Shown piece after piece: positions 1 to 11,265 of a stretch of 64,000 nt of DNA. How positions within the stretch are numbered: position 1 is the first letter of the stretch; each line of letters starts with the position of its first letter. The DNA is from Chytridium lagenaria (lineage: Eukaryota > Chytridiomycota > Chytridiomycetes > Chytridiales > Chytridiaceae). The stretch covers positions 1 to 64,000 of the forward strand of contig JAHLKC010000076.1 in NCBI GenBank assembly GCA_025449115.1, written 5' to 3'. Made by a program: the position numbers and the translations under genes. The notes beneath the pieces were generated by a model, which searched no databases, was not told the DNA's origin, and worked only from the letters and a program-made list of their open reading frames with translations.

Positions 1-1099
1 CCTCCTCAAAGAAATTTACATATGGCTCTCAAGGATATCAAATTTGAATTTCAGTTCCTCTGCTAAATAGGCAAAGATCACAAACTATAAAAAAAAAAAA
101 AAAAAAAAAAAAGGCCCTTAAATATAACAACCTAAGACATAAAATAAAACAAAGAGAATAAAATTATATAAGATATATAAGAAATAAGAGTCCGAAGGAT
201 GACCTTCAACAAGGTTTGTCCTCCCACGCGCGTCCATTCCCAACTTACGCGAAACACGTCTAAACAAGGAAACATAAAACAACGTCAATCTGCTACACTA
301 CATGCAATCAAACCACATAACCAACTCCCCAACCTTCAAAGAAGACTTCCAAATCCTATTGAGACTCGTTTCAAACCTCATTTCACTCGTGTCAACGTTC
401 CAAAAAAATTGGGAGGTAATGGAGAGACGGCTGATTCTGCTGTTATGGCTGTTGTTACTATTGTTGTTACTATGGTTGTTACTGTTGTTATAGTTGTTAC
501 TATGGAAGATGAAGGAGGTGTTGTTACTGTTGATGATGGGATGATAGGGAGACGATGAATGATGATTTGATGGGCAGCAAAGATTAGTCTCAAGTAGAAA
601 TAGATAGAACTATATTGAAACAACGTTTGAAAAAAGGAATAAGTCAGAGACAGAGTCTAAAAGCCGTAGGGCTCAGCATAAGTATAAGCTCAGTACCGCC
701 TTTTTCTCTGGAGAAACTTCTATCTTGACACTAACTTCAGACCCGTCGAAGCTGTATAGAAGCAAAATCATAATTCGAGCTTTTAATTTTCTTTAGCTGA
801 CGTAGGGGTTTGGATCAGCGTGGATGCTGCGTTTCCAGTGTATCCGCTAGGATTATTCAAAAACGGGCCAGTTCATGCCGTGACTACTTTGGAATAGACT
901 TTGGAGCCCTTTTATCTTTATTTCTCCCGTGTCAAACTAATACAACATAACAACAATAACTAAAAGAGTGAATGAGATGAGGTAATAAGTCTGAAATGGG
1001 GGTAAATAATGATTATGCATATACTGATTGGGAGAAGAATTTCAGTTTTTGTTTAAGAATGTGACGATTATCATAAGTAGAACATCGGAAACTTGATGC
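1..1099. other. Noncoding stretch left of the Kazal gene
   Basis: No convincing coding region is visible. The stretch holds a 24-base A run (89-112) and an imperfect TTGTTACT-type repeat around 440-505. The open frames across that repeat are low-complexity Val/Leu runs and are not credible genes. The part next to 1099 probably holds the 3' end of the minus-strand Kazal gene. Confidence 0.6.
89..112. repeat. poly-A run
   Basis: Uninterrupted run of 24 A bases in AT-rich noncoding sequence. No flanking retroelement body or target-site duplication was recognised. Confidence 0.9.
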
Positions 1100-1735
1100 T
1101 TAGAAAAAAGCGGCTACAACTGCACCTCCTGCAGCAAGAAGAGCAGCCTGGATCCCGGCAGGTGGAATACGATCAGCACCGCTTGCAGCCCTCGAAGTCG
1201 TGGTGCTCGCAGCAGTAGTAGCAACGGAAGGAGGTGCCGTTGACCTTGTGGCGAATGTAGTAGTAGGTAAGCCACTTACGGCAGTCCCCACAGTAGCTGT
1301 AACGATAGTCGACAACCCACTGACACCTGCACAGCCTCCATCCGCTAATTTGTTGATGGAAGGGTTCAAGCATGCAGCCCGCAGAAGGGTGCACTCGTTA
1401 GGGTATTCCACACCATCAGATCCACAGACTGGAGCAAAGATGTCTTGGCAGATGGTGTTGCATTCCTCGGGTGTGCATTCGCCTCGCTTTGCGACGGTAA
1501 TGGAGAGGGAGGGGTTTCGGCAATTGGCGATGCTGAGAAGACAGTCGTTTTCGTAGGTCACGCCGTTGGAGCCGCAGACAGGGTCGATGACAGCGGGGCA
1601 TATGCGGTTATCGCAGTCTTGCGCCAGTGTAGGGACGATGGATGTCTGACCAGAGACATTGGTGGAGGCTAGGATTATGAGCAAGGCGCTGGAGGCGGTG
1701 ATTGCTGTAAGTCGAGGCATTCTTCCGTGAAGCAA
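1100..1735 (-). CDS. Secreted GPI-type protein with two Kazal domains
   Basis: A 211-residue protein, predicted to be secreted and to inhibit serine proteases at the cell surface. The N-terminus is a signal peptide (hydrophobic stretch ITASSALLIILAS, ending near VSGQ). Two Kazal domains follow at about residues 40-87 and 92-135. Each has the family core of CPAVxDPVCGSNGVTYxNxC type (second copy: APVCGSDGVEYPNEC) with spaced cysteines. Next comes a Ser/Thr/Ala-rich linker likely to be O-glycosylated, then a C-terminal hydrophobic tail (IQAALLAAGGAVVAAFF) preceded by small residues, as expected for a GPI-anchor signal. Translation may start at the sixth residue (MPRLTAI) rather than the first Met, because this gives a tighter signal peptide. 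The gene is a single exon and intact. Protease specificity cannot be read from the sequence. Confidence 0.88.
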   Translation of the reverse strand: MLHGRMPRLTAITASSALLIILASTNVSGQTSIVPTLAQDCDNRICPAVIDPVCGSNGVTYENDCLLSIANCRNPSLSITVAKRGECTPEECNTICQDIFAPVCGSDGVEYPNECTLLRAACLNPSINKLADGGCAGVSGLSTIVTATVGTAVSGLPTTTFATRSTAPPSVATTAASTTTSRAASGADRIPPAGIQAALLAAGGAVVAAFF

Positions 1736-2642
1736 AAGATCTGGATAGAAAGGAATGAATGAGGTCGTAAGGTAATGAGGAAGGGGGTAAAACGGAGGCG
1801 TTCACCGTTTTATTTTTAGATGGTGAAATTTTAGTCAAGGTTATCGAAATGAAATATCCTTTTTTGGGCATTCCTCGTGGCAAAGAAAAACCTTATGAGA
1901 ACACTTGTGACCGCAGACAGGTTTTGTCTGCTTTCAACTTACCAGCCTCATCAGTCATCATTCATCAGTAAGGTAGTTATCTTATAGGGTTCGATCTTGC
2001 AGGCATCATCGTTACAGGGGCTGTTGACATTCTTTCTGCGTTCAATGCAGAAGGCAAAGAGGACTGCAGAGTTAGATTAAGTAGTAAGTTGAGGATGTGG
2101 ACAGAGCCTTTGCGTATGGTGTTGGCGTCAGAGAAGTAGGGTGTGGTTGAGGTGGATGCCCAACCCAGCATCTTAACTTGAGGCAGAAAGACTCTGTATG
2201 ATCCAGCACCATCTCAACCCTGCGAACTAGGCGGGTTGAAGTGGATGTTCCCTGTTGTTTCCGTTGTGACGTAGGCATTTTCTTGGTTGATTTGTTTATT
2301 GTTTGATCCACGTTTTTTTCCTCTTATCTCTATGTTGTTTTTTGGGCTACTTCTTGGTTTTTGACTTGAAACTTTCATGTCACTTCCATTTTGTTTTATC
2401 ATAAAGTAGTTATTATGAAAAAAAAAAAATAATATGCAACAACAATCTATTTATTTCGGTAACGATTTGTGACAACGTTACATGGTATACATAGCAGCCA
2501 GCGCGCGAAAAAAAAAATATAACAAAGGAAGAACATAGAAACACATGCAAAAAAAATATAACATAAAAAATCAACCCTCTCATAGGTTTACCTACACCGA
2601 CCCCAACCATCGCAACAGCAAAAAGCAATAAATATTTCCCTC
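1736..2642. other. Intergenic region between Kazal gene and THI80
   Basis: About 0.9 kb between the start of the Kazal gene and the stop of the thiamine pyrophosphokinase gene, both on the minus strand. The open frames here show no domain or plausible splice structure. It should hold the Kazal promoter and the THI80 3' end. Confidence 0.6.
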
Positions 2643-4004
2643 TCACTTCCATAAATCACACTCAACGCTCCACAACACTGGCGCATCAGTGCGAACCTTG
2701 ACAACAGCTCTTCCTTCATGTCCGCCAACCTCAAATGCGTTGGAAGTGCTGATCATACCCCCAAATTTCGATGGCATAGAGTGATCTTTTAAAAGTCAAA
2801 TAAGGTATACAGAGGGAGGTAATAGTTACCTAAATTCCATTTCAGCCCTTCAGTCTCCATATGCGCGACAGGACATCCAACAGGAATTAAACCACACGTC
2901 GGTCCTTCAATGCTTCGATCACATTCAATCAAATGCTCAAATTCCTAACCCAAAAAACGGTTAGCCATCTCAAACCCGCTTCCATAAAAAAAAAGAATTA
3001 CACTCACCGACGTCAACAAAACCACAATACTATCACAACACACTAAATAAACTTTTCGTCCACCCCCAATCGCAAACAACGAATTCACTGACGACATGGT
3101 TTGATCAAACCGTCCACCCAACGCTCCCATCACTACAATCTCATACTTGGGGGGTGGGAGATCCCCAGGTTTAAGCATCCCCGGCTTCATGCCTTCAACA
3201 GCTTCAGCGACAGAAGCAGGCATGATTGGCACATCCGGATCTAACCCTAGAACCGCGCGTTTCCGTTCTATCTCCTCGACGTGGGCCACGCATTTTCCGA
3301 GATCAGTGGTATCTTGGTCATGGATTTTTTCCACGACAACGCCCTTAAATATATATTGTTAATAGGGGGAGACATTTTCTTTCGGCGGTACAAAAACTTT
3401 GCCACCCTATTTGAATTAAGGAAGGAATGGGAATTACATGTTGGGTGTACCAGACCTTGACATCGTTGCGGAGGGAATCAAGATCACCGAGAATACGGTC
3501 TGGGAGGAAGTTTTCGCGGGTTTCGTCGTTCCCGCAGAGGTCGTAGAGACGGTTGGCGCCACCGTCCGCACAAATATGGAGAGATGCTGTTGAACAAGGT
3601 TTTGGGGGGCGGGGGGGTTTCAGTTAACCTTAAAAAAAAGAAAAAAAGGGGATTCGAACGAAGTGGGTTGCATATTTATTTTGATGTGTGCATCGCGGTT
3701 GTAAGAACTGGAAAGCAGCGGAAAAGGCAAAAGGGAACGGAGATGGAGGTTTTGATGGAGATAAAAAATGGATATGGGATTGGGGATGGGATGGAATAAA
3801 CAAAAAACAAAATGAGAACAAAACTCAACTCGCCATCCATGTACGCTCCAACCACCTCATCGCACACAATGGCTGGTTGAGGATGATGAGAGCAGCAGGC
3901 TGATGCCCCATCCCGGGTGTCATGATGACCGGCGGTGCATTTGGAGCTGGTTGCGGCTGCAAGAACCATGATGTCCTCCACACTCGTTGGTCCTTATCTC
4001 GCAT
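2643..4004 (-). CDS. THI80: Thiamine pyrophosphokinase (five exons)
   Basis: Transfers pyrophosphate from ATP to thiamine, giving the cofactor thiamine diphosphate in the cytosol. Exons read in frame as 4004-3845, 3586-3438, 3343-3008, 2944-2830 and 2785-2643, all with GT..AG introns. Family motifs occur in order: ALIILNQPL at the start of the ATP-binding half, [29 protein letters not shown] (substrate Asp residues), [10 protein letters not shown], then GLKWNL and ISTSN in the C-terminal thiamine-binding half. The first exon is shorter than 60 codons and starts at MRDKDQR; a later Met (MTPGMGH) is an alternative start. The last exon ends at WSVECDLWK. Unlike many genes in this window, no frameshift is needed, so the gene looks functional. 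It is the only clear cofactor-biosynthesis gene here. Confidence 0.93.
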
Positions 4005-4093
4005 GTTTTTTTGTCAATTTATCGTAAAATACGGTCGGACAAAGGTCTAAACTTTAAGTTCAAGAACCGTCTAAAAACGGACAGCTTTTCACG

Positions 4094-6946
4094 ATGGCGC
4101 ACGCCGAATACCACCCGCAGGAGACATCACATCAAACAGTAACGGGGTTGAAGGGGAAGGGAGAAGGCCAATCTGTAAGAAGTCCCTTTATATTCTTGCT
4201 TAGCGCTAACCATGTTGGTTGCTGGTCCGCTTTTCGGCGGCAGGTTGCAGTGCAGAGCGGGACAAGAATGACACAAGATTCGGCGGCAGCGGGCTTGCAA
4301 AAGCAAAAAAAGCGGATCGTCGGTGGTAGCATCATTGTCGGTATCCTCGCTGTCGTCGCCATCATCCTCTCCATCTACTTTATTGTGTTCCATAGAGCCA
4401 GTCGTGGTGATTCGAATGATGACGGGCGGGATGATATTCTCGACCAAAACCCATTTCCAAACCTTACCCCACTTTCGGCCTCAGGATCTGTTCCTGTTGT
4501 ATCCCTACCAAGACCTTTGTCGCCCTCTGGTAGTCGTATTGTGTTCAATGCTGAAGATACGAGTAATATCGGGCAATACCGCCTTGCTAAAGGTGATGGA
4601 GGCAACAGTGGTGCGGTTGCCATCCACATTGCATTGATGAAGGGGACGTCAAAAGTTGCCATGTTGCAACGATGGGATTATTTAGGCACGAATGCTACGT
4701 TGCCTGGATCCAACACGCCGGCATGGTCGACAGAGTATGATTATACTACCGATGCGTTTAGACCTTTGAGATTAAGGTCGAATGTGTTTTGTGGGGGTGG
4801 TATGCTGCTGCCGAGTGGAAAGCTTATGGTGCTGGGGGGTGCCGAGAACTTTACGGAACTGGGAGGGTTGCTGGATGGAATGAAGAGTATTCGGTTGTTG
4901 TCGCCTTCGGGGTCAGCAGGGAAATTTGGAAGCCAAGATTGGGTTGATGATCCTTCTAACCGAAAGATTAGCCTTGCGGTTAGTACCTGTTTTCATCTAA
5001 CTCATATGCACTGTTTGCATTTTATCCTTCTTTCCTTTGCTAACAAAATATTGAACTCATAAACATATAGTCGAAGAGATGGTATCCTAGTGTGGCCACT
5101 CTTCCCGATGGTCGACTCCTTGTTATCGGCGGCACCATTGTTGCAGTCGCCTTCACTTCCCCCCCAAACAACACTGGTACAATGGAAATTATCCCTCCCA
5201 TACGTGAATACGCTAATCCCGAAGACGCTCTCATCCCTCTCCAATTCCTCTGGGATACCTTACCCGCAAACCTCTACCCCACCACCGCCGTCCTTCCGTC
5301 TGGTCGCATCTTCATCACCGCAAGCGACCGCGCTACCCTCCTCGACCCTTCCCAAGGCTACACTGCCGTCCGCACCTTCCTCCTCCGTCCTACCGCCGCC
5401 TCCGCCACATCCCCCTCCTCAGCAGGTGTATGTCTTCAACCCTTGTCTCAAACCGGTCCTTCCGACTTCCTCGCCACAGCACCCTGTTTGGCGCCTACAG
5501 AATTCAACCAAAACGTTACTTCAAATTCGATTCAAACGTTCAGCTTTTTCGGTGTCCCGTCACCGTCACCTACCAACACGCAGATTTACTCAAACCCTCT
5601 TGGGTTTGTGCAGAGAGATGCATATCCGGGTGCTGGGTGGATTGTCCATACAGAGTCGAAATTGTGTTTGGCGGTGGTTGGGTCGAGAATTGGATTTAGA
5701 ACGTGTTTGGCGGAGGATGCCGCACAGATGTTTGACGTGGGTCAAGGGTTGATTCGGCATGTGAGTACCGGGGGCTGTCTTGGAGTGACGGGGACCAGCG
5801 TTTCCATGGTGTGAGTTCATTAATTTTCTTCTTCATCGAATTTCCCCTTTGTTATCATCATGACTTCCAATCTCACCCCTTTCTCAACATTAGCAACACC
5901 TGCTCCACCGACGAAACCCTCTCCACCCGCATCGAAATGGTCGACACATCCGTTTACTTTGAATTTCCCCGTCTACCCGGCGGTCCCTTTCGCTCCTATC
6001 CTTGGACAGGTACTGGTCTCCTCCTCCCTCGACCCCCAAACCAACTACAACCCCACCATCATGATCTGCGGCGGTTCCGTTCACCCCCAAGGTCTCCAAG
6101 CCGTCGAATCCAACGCGTCAATCGCTCTCTCTACCTGCGGCTCCATTTCTCCCGAACGACCTGACGCAAACTGGACCATGGAAACCATGCCCACCCCACG
6201 CGTTCTCGGAGATCTCATCCATTTACCCGATGGGACGTTGCTTCTCCTCAACGGCGCGCAGAGAGGCATGGCCGGCTGGGATTTAGGTCGAAACCCAAAC
6301 CTCGCCGCGCATCTTTACAACCCTCTCGCACCTGTGGGAAGGAGATGGAGCGTCTTGGATGCATCCACTATCCCAAGAATGTACCACTCAACCGCTATGT
6401 TATTACCCGATGGCCGTGTGATGGTCGCTGGATCAAGCCCCAACAGTCCAACAGACCCAACCTGGACACGCATGTATGAAAACGAATACCGAGTCGAATA
6501 CTTCCATCCTCCTTATCTCCTCAACATCAACAACGCCTCACGTCCTCGTCCCGTCATTGCCGAAGCATCATGGCGTGCATCCACCGAATCCTGGTCTTAC
6601 AACGTCACCTACTCTCTCCGCGTCGGCGTCTCAGACCCGTCCGCAACGTCCACGAAAAATCTCGCCATGATAAATGACGCGCAACGACGGAACTTGAGGT
6701 TTAATCTCATTCAAACTGGGTTTAGAACACATTCTACTGCGTTTGGGCAGCGGATGGTGTGGCTGGTGAGTTCGGTCACGGGGAGAGCTGAGGGGGAGGT
6801 AGTCGTTGCCGCACCACCCACTTGCTGCTATTGCGCCGCCTGGGTGGTATTTGCTTTTTGCAGTGATGGATGGGGTGCCTTCTGTGGGGAAGTGGGTGCA
6901 GGTTGGGGGTGATCCGGCGGGGACAGGGAGATATTATGAAGTTTAA
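4094..6946 (+). CDS. Membrane-anchored glyoxal/galactose oxidase with inserted lectin-like module
   Basis: A copper-radical oxidase of the glyoxal oxidase family (Glyoxal_oxid_N plus DUF1929), which oxidises aldehydes or alcohols and makes H2O2 outside the cell. A Lys-rich N-terminus is followed by one membrane segment (GSIIVGILAVVAIILSIYFI), so a type II membrane protein is likely. Active-site neighbourhoods are visible: the Cys of NVFCGGGMLLP, the Tyr of KRWYPSVATLPDG, Tyr-His in IPRMYHSTAMLLPDGR, and the His of GFRTHSTAFGQRMV. Likely introns are 4175-4243, 4979-5070 and 5811-5893. A Cys-containing CLAVVG..CLGVTG module of trefoil or ricin-B appearance lies between the catalytic halves. Two one-base frame changes are needed: near 6030 (after FRSYPWTGTG, before LDPQTNYNPT) and near 6820 (restoring APPGWYLLFAVMDG to the stop at 6944-6946). 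Met at 4270 is an alternative start. Confidence 0.85.
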
Positions 6947-8144
6947 CTTTGTTGTCATGGATCTATGTGTGTGGGTTGGACATTTTGAAACATTTGTTTG
7001 CTCATTGTGAATGTATTTATAACTGTATCGCGAAAATTCATAAAGTCTTGTCGTTTTAACCTTTCAATCTTGTGGAAAACAAGACTTACAAATGTTGCGA
7101 GACTGTGAGCTCGTGGAAGCTGTTCACGCTTTGCCTACGACTGCACATTTTATTGGTCAAGAATGGAACTAAAATGCCGAAAGAAAAGCAACGACCCACA
7201 GAAAAGGAGCAAAAAAATACCGAGAAAAGAAGTCAATAACAAACAAATTAGAATAAAAGGAACAAAGGCAAAAAATACTGTATAGAATAGATCATACAGG
7301 ACGGATCCACCTGAAGATCTAGAGAAAGCATGCAAGAAAAAATTAGCTTTATTCCCGTCCAAAGGCAGCCGCAAAATACTGCCTTCTATTGAGAACGAAT
7401 CGGTTCTCGGTTTCTGAGTTTTCTTTGGTAATGGACGTTTCGGTCATAAATATTTTATTCTGACAGGCATCATTTTTGAAGCGTTTCGAAACAATAATTA
7501 ATGGCTGAGATGACCCTTGTAGTTGACCATCTCCATGCAAGCAATTCCGTAACCCGTTTATAATTGTAGAGAACTTATAATACTTCTTTACTGGTCCATA
7601 CCACGTCCCCTCGTAATCAAATCTTAAATCTCTGTCAAGCCGTTTGTTTTTTTCTCACCTCAGTTAACAACTTGGAGTATGAAAAACACCATCTCTAAAA
7701 TTCTCGATGACCATCAATCCGTATTTATTTATCCAGTTTTACTCCATTCCCGCAATAATATTAAAGTATGGAATAATGAAATATTCAGTTTAATGTTTTG
7801 CATAAATAACTGATGGTACGTCGAATGCTTTCTTTTGGAAACGGTTTAGTTATAGAGGACACGCGAAACCCCAATGATATGGCAAGATTTTCGAAAAGCT
7901 GTCCAGTGTCAGATGAGAAGCAAGGCAGCGCATAGGATATAGAGCTAAGAGAGACAGTGGTAAAAACCGATTGACAGAAATCAGATGAAAGGCAAGGAAG
8001 ATTGAATGCAGGCTGAATGCTGCCTCGCAGTCACTATATAATTAATTGATTTACTGAAAGCACTTTTTATCTATATCATCATATATCATGATCCTAATAA
8101 CACATCTTCATTGCGGCAAAATTGGAGAACTATTGAGTACATTT
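6947..8144. other. Intergenic AT-rich region
   Basis: About 1.2 kb between two convergent genes. AT-rich, no domain-bearing frame and no repeat family recognised. Confidence 0.6.
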
Positions 8145-9590
8145 TCATTTACGAGTAAAAAGGTCTCTTGACATCGTCACCGTATGCAGGTCCCGCAGGT
8201 CCGGCTGGAGGCTGCTCATACGCTGGAAGAGCAGGGCCAGTGGAACGTTCACCCGACCAGACAGCTGGAGAACACGAATCTCCTGAAGAAGTTTAAGCAC
8301 AGCAGGGCTTTCGTGAAGACCAAGTAATGAAAGACGGTAAGCATCGAGAGAAAGGAGGTCGGATCCGGTGAGGTTGTTTTCTAAGTAAGACATGTAAGAC
8401 GAATGCTTCTTTACTGCATATATATCAACTTACGTTCAAACACCGCAATAATCTCTGCCGAAATACCCCTGGAATAAAGCCATGACAATGTATCCATAGA
8501 AGACCACATTTGAGGGTGCAAAGTCGTCGCCGCAGACGGGGCGGGGCAAAAGCAGGCGACCCCGCAGCCGCGAACAGTCCGCCGCCCTTTGTCTCTTGCA
8601 TCCCACCATTTTGATACTCATATGGCTTGGCTTGGCTTGACCCTCCCATTGCTGTTCCAGAGGCCATCATGTACTGTGAAGAACCAGCTTCCTGGGCTCG
8701 AACTTATGCATAGCAGCAGGGCCGCGGGAGAAGGAGCTACAAACGGGAGCTTTCCAGGGCGGAGGCGGACGGTGGGGAGTTGGGAGGAGAGGTATGATAC
8801 ATCCCGGCATTATTGACTGCTTGCTTTTCTTGCTGACGTTTACGGAAGAAAAAGAAAGCGACAACGGCGATGACGGCGAGAAATGCACTTGCTCCAACAG
8901 CAGCCCCAATGATTATTCCGATGGGGGTAGTGCTGTTACTTGTCGAGCCACCCGTTGATGCTTGGGATTGCGTTACTGAGCTTGATGATGTCGGTGCGGA
9001 GGATGTGACGGAGGTAGCCCTGGTAGATGTGCGAACGCTGGTACTTGTGGCGATGGGGAAAGGTATGACGACGGAGCTGTTAGGGGCAATGACCTCCTCA
9101 CCAACTATATAGAAAGAAAATGTAAGTAAAGAAGCTTAACGGGAAAAAGGTTGTAAAAAATAGATCATGTTCCATACTTTTGATATATGCGTTTTGTCTG
9201 ATAGTGCCTACCAGCTGCAACGGTTTTACAAACACAAAACACTGCTTTGTCCACTCAAGCGGGTTTGTTGCGTTGAAGCTAACACTGTCTGCTACCAACC
9301 CGGCTTCGTCCCAACTGCAAAAAAAAGATCCGACATCAATAACATTTACGAGAAATGACTACTCTCACCATACGAAACCTCCGCAGGTTGGAGTGCCATC
9401 GCACACTTGAAGCGCCACAGTGTAGCTTTGAAGCACACACCCCTGTCCTGAGCCGACGGTTCCGATACAGCGGGAATCGTCAATGTCTTTCAATGTGTTG
9501 GTGGCCCCAAATTGAGAGAGGGAAGCCGTAGCCTGGGGTGCGCAAGCGAGTTCTTCCGGATGAAGTGCTGGGTGGATGCAAATGTGAATA
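8145..9590 (-). CDS. Single-pass membrane protein with Cys-rich ectodomain and C-terminal SAM domain
   Basis: Receptor-like layout. The ectodomain is encoded at about 9580-9370 and 9318-9225 (Cys-bearing motifs EELACAPQ, DSRCIGTVGSGQGC, CDGTPTCGGFVW and WTKQCFVF). A Ser/Thr-rich stalk follows from about 9110. The membrane segment is GIIIGAAVGASAFLAVIAVVA, then FFFFRKRQQEK as stop-transfer. The cytoplasmic tail contains PYEYQNGGMQ and ends in a SAM domain split by an intron: WSSMDTLSWLYSRGISAEII before it, then NNLTGSDLLSLDAYRLSLLG, with donor GAAC|GTAAGT and acceptor TTAG near 8385. SAM domains mediate protein-protein association, so signalling or clustering is inferred. The frame changes near 8550 (in a GCCCCGCCCCG run) and near 8750 (frame change or unresolved intron). 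The 5' end is not resolved; a first exon with the signal peptide probably lies above 9590. Confidence 0.65.
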
Positions 9591-11265
9591 GAAACATGGA
9601 TTCATAATTAGTGGACGGATCGACACTTTAATTCCTCCGATTTAATCAAGAAGACGGTCTCTAGCGATGCTCACCTCATGCTGGTTTTTTGGGGGGGAGA
9701 TGTGAGAGAAAGAGACAAGAAAAGAAAAAAAAAAGGGACGGCGTGTCTCAAACTTCGTTGTGCGTCGAGTTGAAACAAGCGGGCTTGTTTCTATTTTACT
9801 TTTATTTATTTTACGTGACGCATATCTCAGGCCCACCAAACGGCAACAAACAATTTGAGCCATGCCATCAGTTTTAAATTTTAATACATAATTCCTTATC
9901 CTCCCCTTTTTTGAGACTTTGACTTTTGACTGCATGCTGTTCGACGTTTGCCAAAAAGGAACTACGCGGTACATCGTATGTCACGTACGTGCGAAGAGAA
10001 TTCACGGTGTTCATACTAGACTTACTGACGATAAACTTGATACTCAAATACTGATATCATTGACATGATATTTGAAGAAAATGACATAACCCGAAGAAAC
10101 GGCTTGTTTGTATCATCGCCCTGCATCATTTCGTCCACAACTTTCAGCCAACACTTGCCCTCTCTCTCTACTTGGTCTCCACGAACGTCGTCCACCCGAT
10201 CACACAGCGAAAAGAACGCGAATCCTTAGAGTTTTTGTACATCGGCGTGCAGGAGATTTAGTATATACTAGTTTGAAGGGGCATAAAAATTCAACAAAGA
10301 GACGCGAAAAACACTCTCAGCCAGCTGTTAAGATTATTTTGTAACTGGGAGGGCTTCACTGGGATCTCTTGGGACGTTGTTCCCGTCGTTGGTGTGAAGA
10401 GTGCGGAGCCATTATTTGCTGTATATGTAACCAAACAACGGGCAGGAAGTAAATAAAAGTAATAGATATAGATAGGTAAGCAATAGATAGCATACAGTGT
10501 CTTGAAATTAATTTGTTGGATGGACAGAGTCTGGTAGGATGACAGTCGCATTTAGTGTGGTCATGCGTAAGGCACATCAAGTCGGCCACTGTAATCAATA
10601 TTTTGGTGTAAATAATTCTAAGAGCGATGGTATACGTATGTGGCAAGTCGAATTTCGCAATAGAGAGAAAGGAAACCCCCATCACTTTGGATTAACTCTA
10701 TCGATACCCATAAGTAATAGCTTCATCACAATTTTAGAAAAATTTACATGTCGATACCTGGTTTTTGTGTTTTTAACAGATTTTGATCTGATCGACTAGA
10801 TGAGTTACAGGCGCTTAGTTAACTGGACCATTAATTCAGCTTACGAATACATGCGTCGAAAAGCGTCAAAAAGCGTCGAAAAAGGTCAACTAAGAAAATG
10901 CAGGTTCACCATTTGATCTTTCTTTAGCGTTTTAATAATGGACTGCAATGCCCCGTCCTAAAACCTCTCTCACCTTTTCATATAAGTTAAAAAAACAGGG
11001 ATTGAATAATATCCTAAATATAACTTATGCCTAAACCTCCAATTTTTTTTCATTATAGCTATATTATATTTTGGCAGAGCAAGCATTTCACCTTACTACA
11101 GACCGCATACCATGTCTCTCAAGCCTTCAGCCCTTTTCTTACTCTTCTTCTTCTTCTTCTTCTTCTTTTTCGTCTCCACCGTCTGAAATGACTGACCTCC
11201 TTTTGTGATAAATTCTTCCTCTTTACACGAATTCTTAGGCCCTTCCGCTCGTGAAGATTCCGGCG
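9591..11265. other. Intergenic region
   Basis: About 1.7 kb without a supported gene. It probably contains the first exon and promoter of the SAM-domain gene and the 3' end of the helicase gene. A CTT repeat lies at about 11143-11170. Confidence 0.5.
11143..11170. repeat. (CTT)n microsatellite
   Basis: About nine consecutive CTT units just downstream of the minus-strand helicase gene. Simple repeat, no coding value seen. Confidence 0.85.

Noticed and set aside
199..558. 119-codon plus-strand frame
   Set aside because: Its C-terminal half is a translated TTGTTACT-type simple repeat; no domain or splice support.
8667..8909. Minus-strand frame with WKAPVCSSFSRGP as the true tail of the SAM-domain protein
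   Set aside because: The frame with PYEYQNGGMQ leads to the SAM domain, whereas this one ends in a stop; still, the join near 8750 is not fully resolved.
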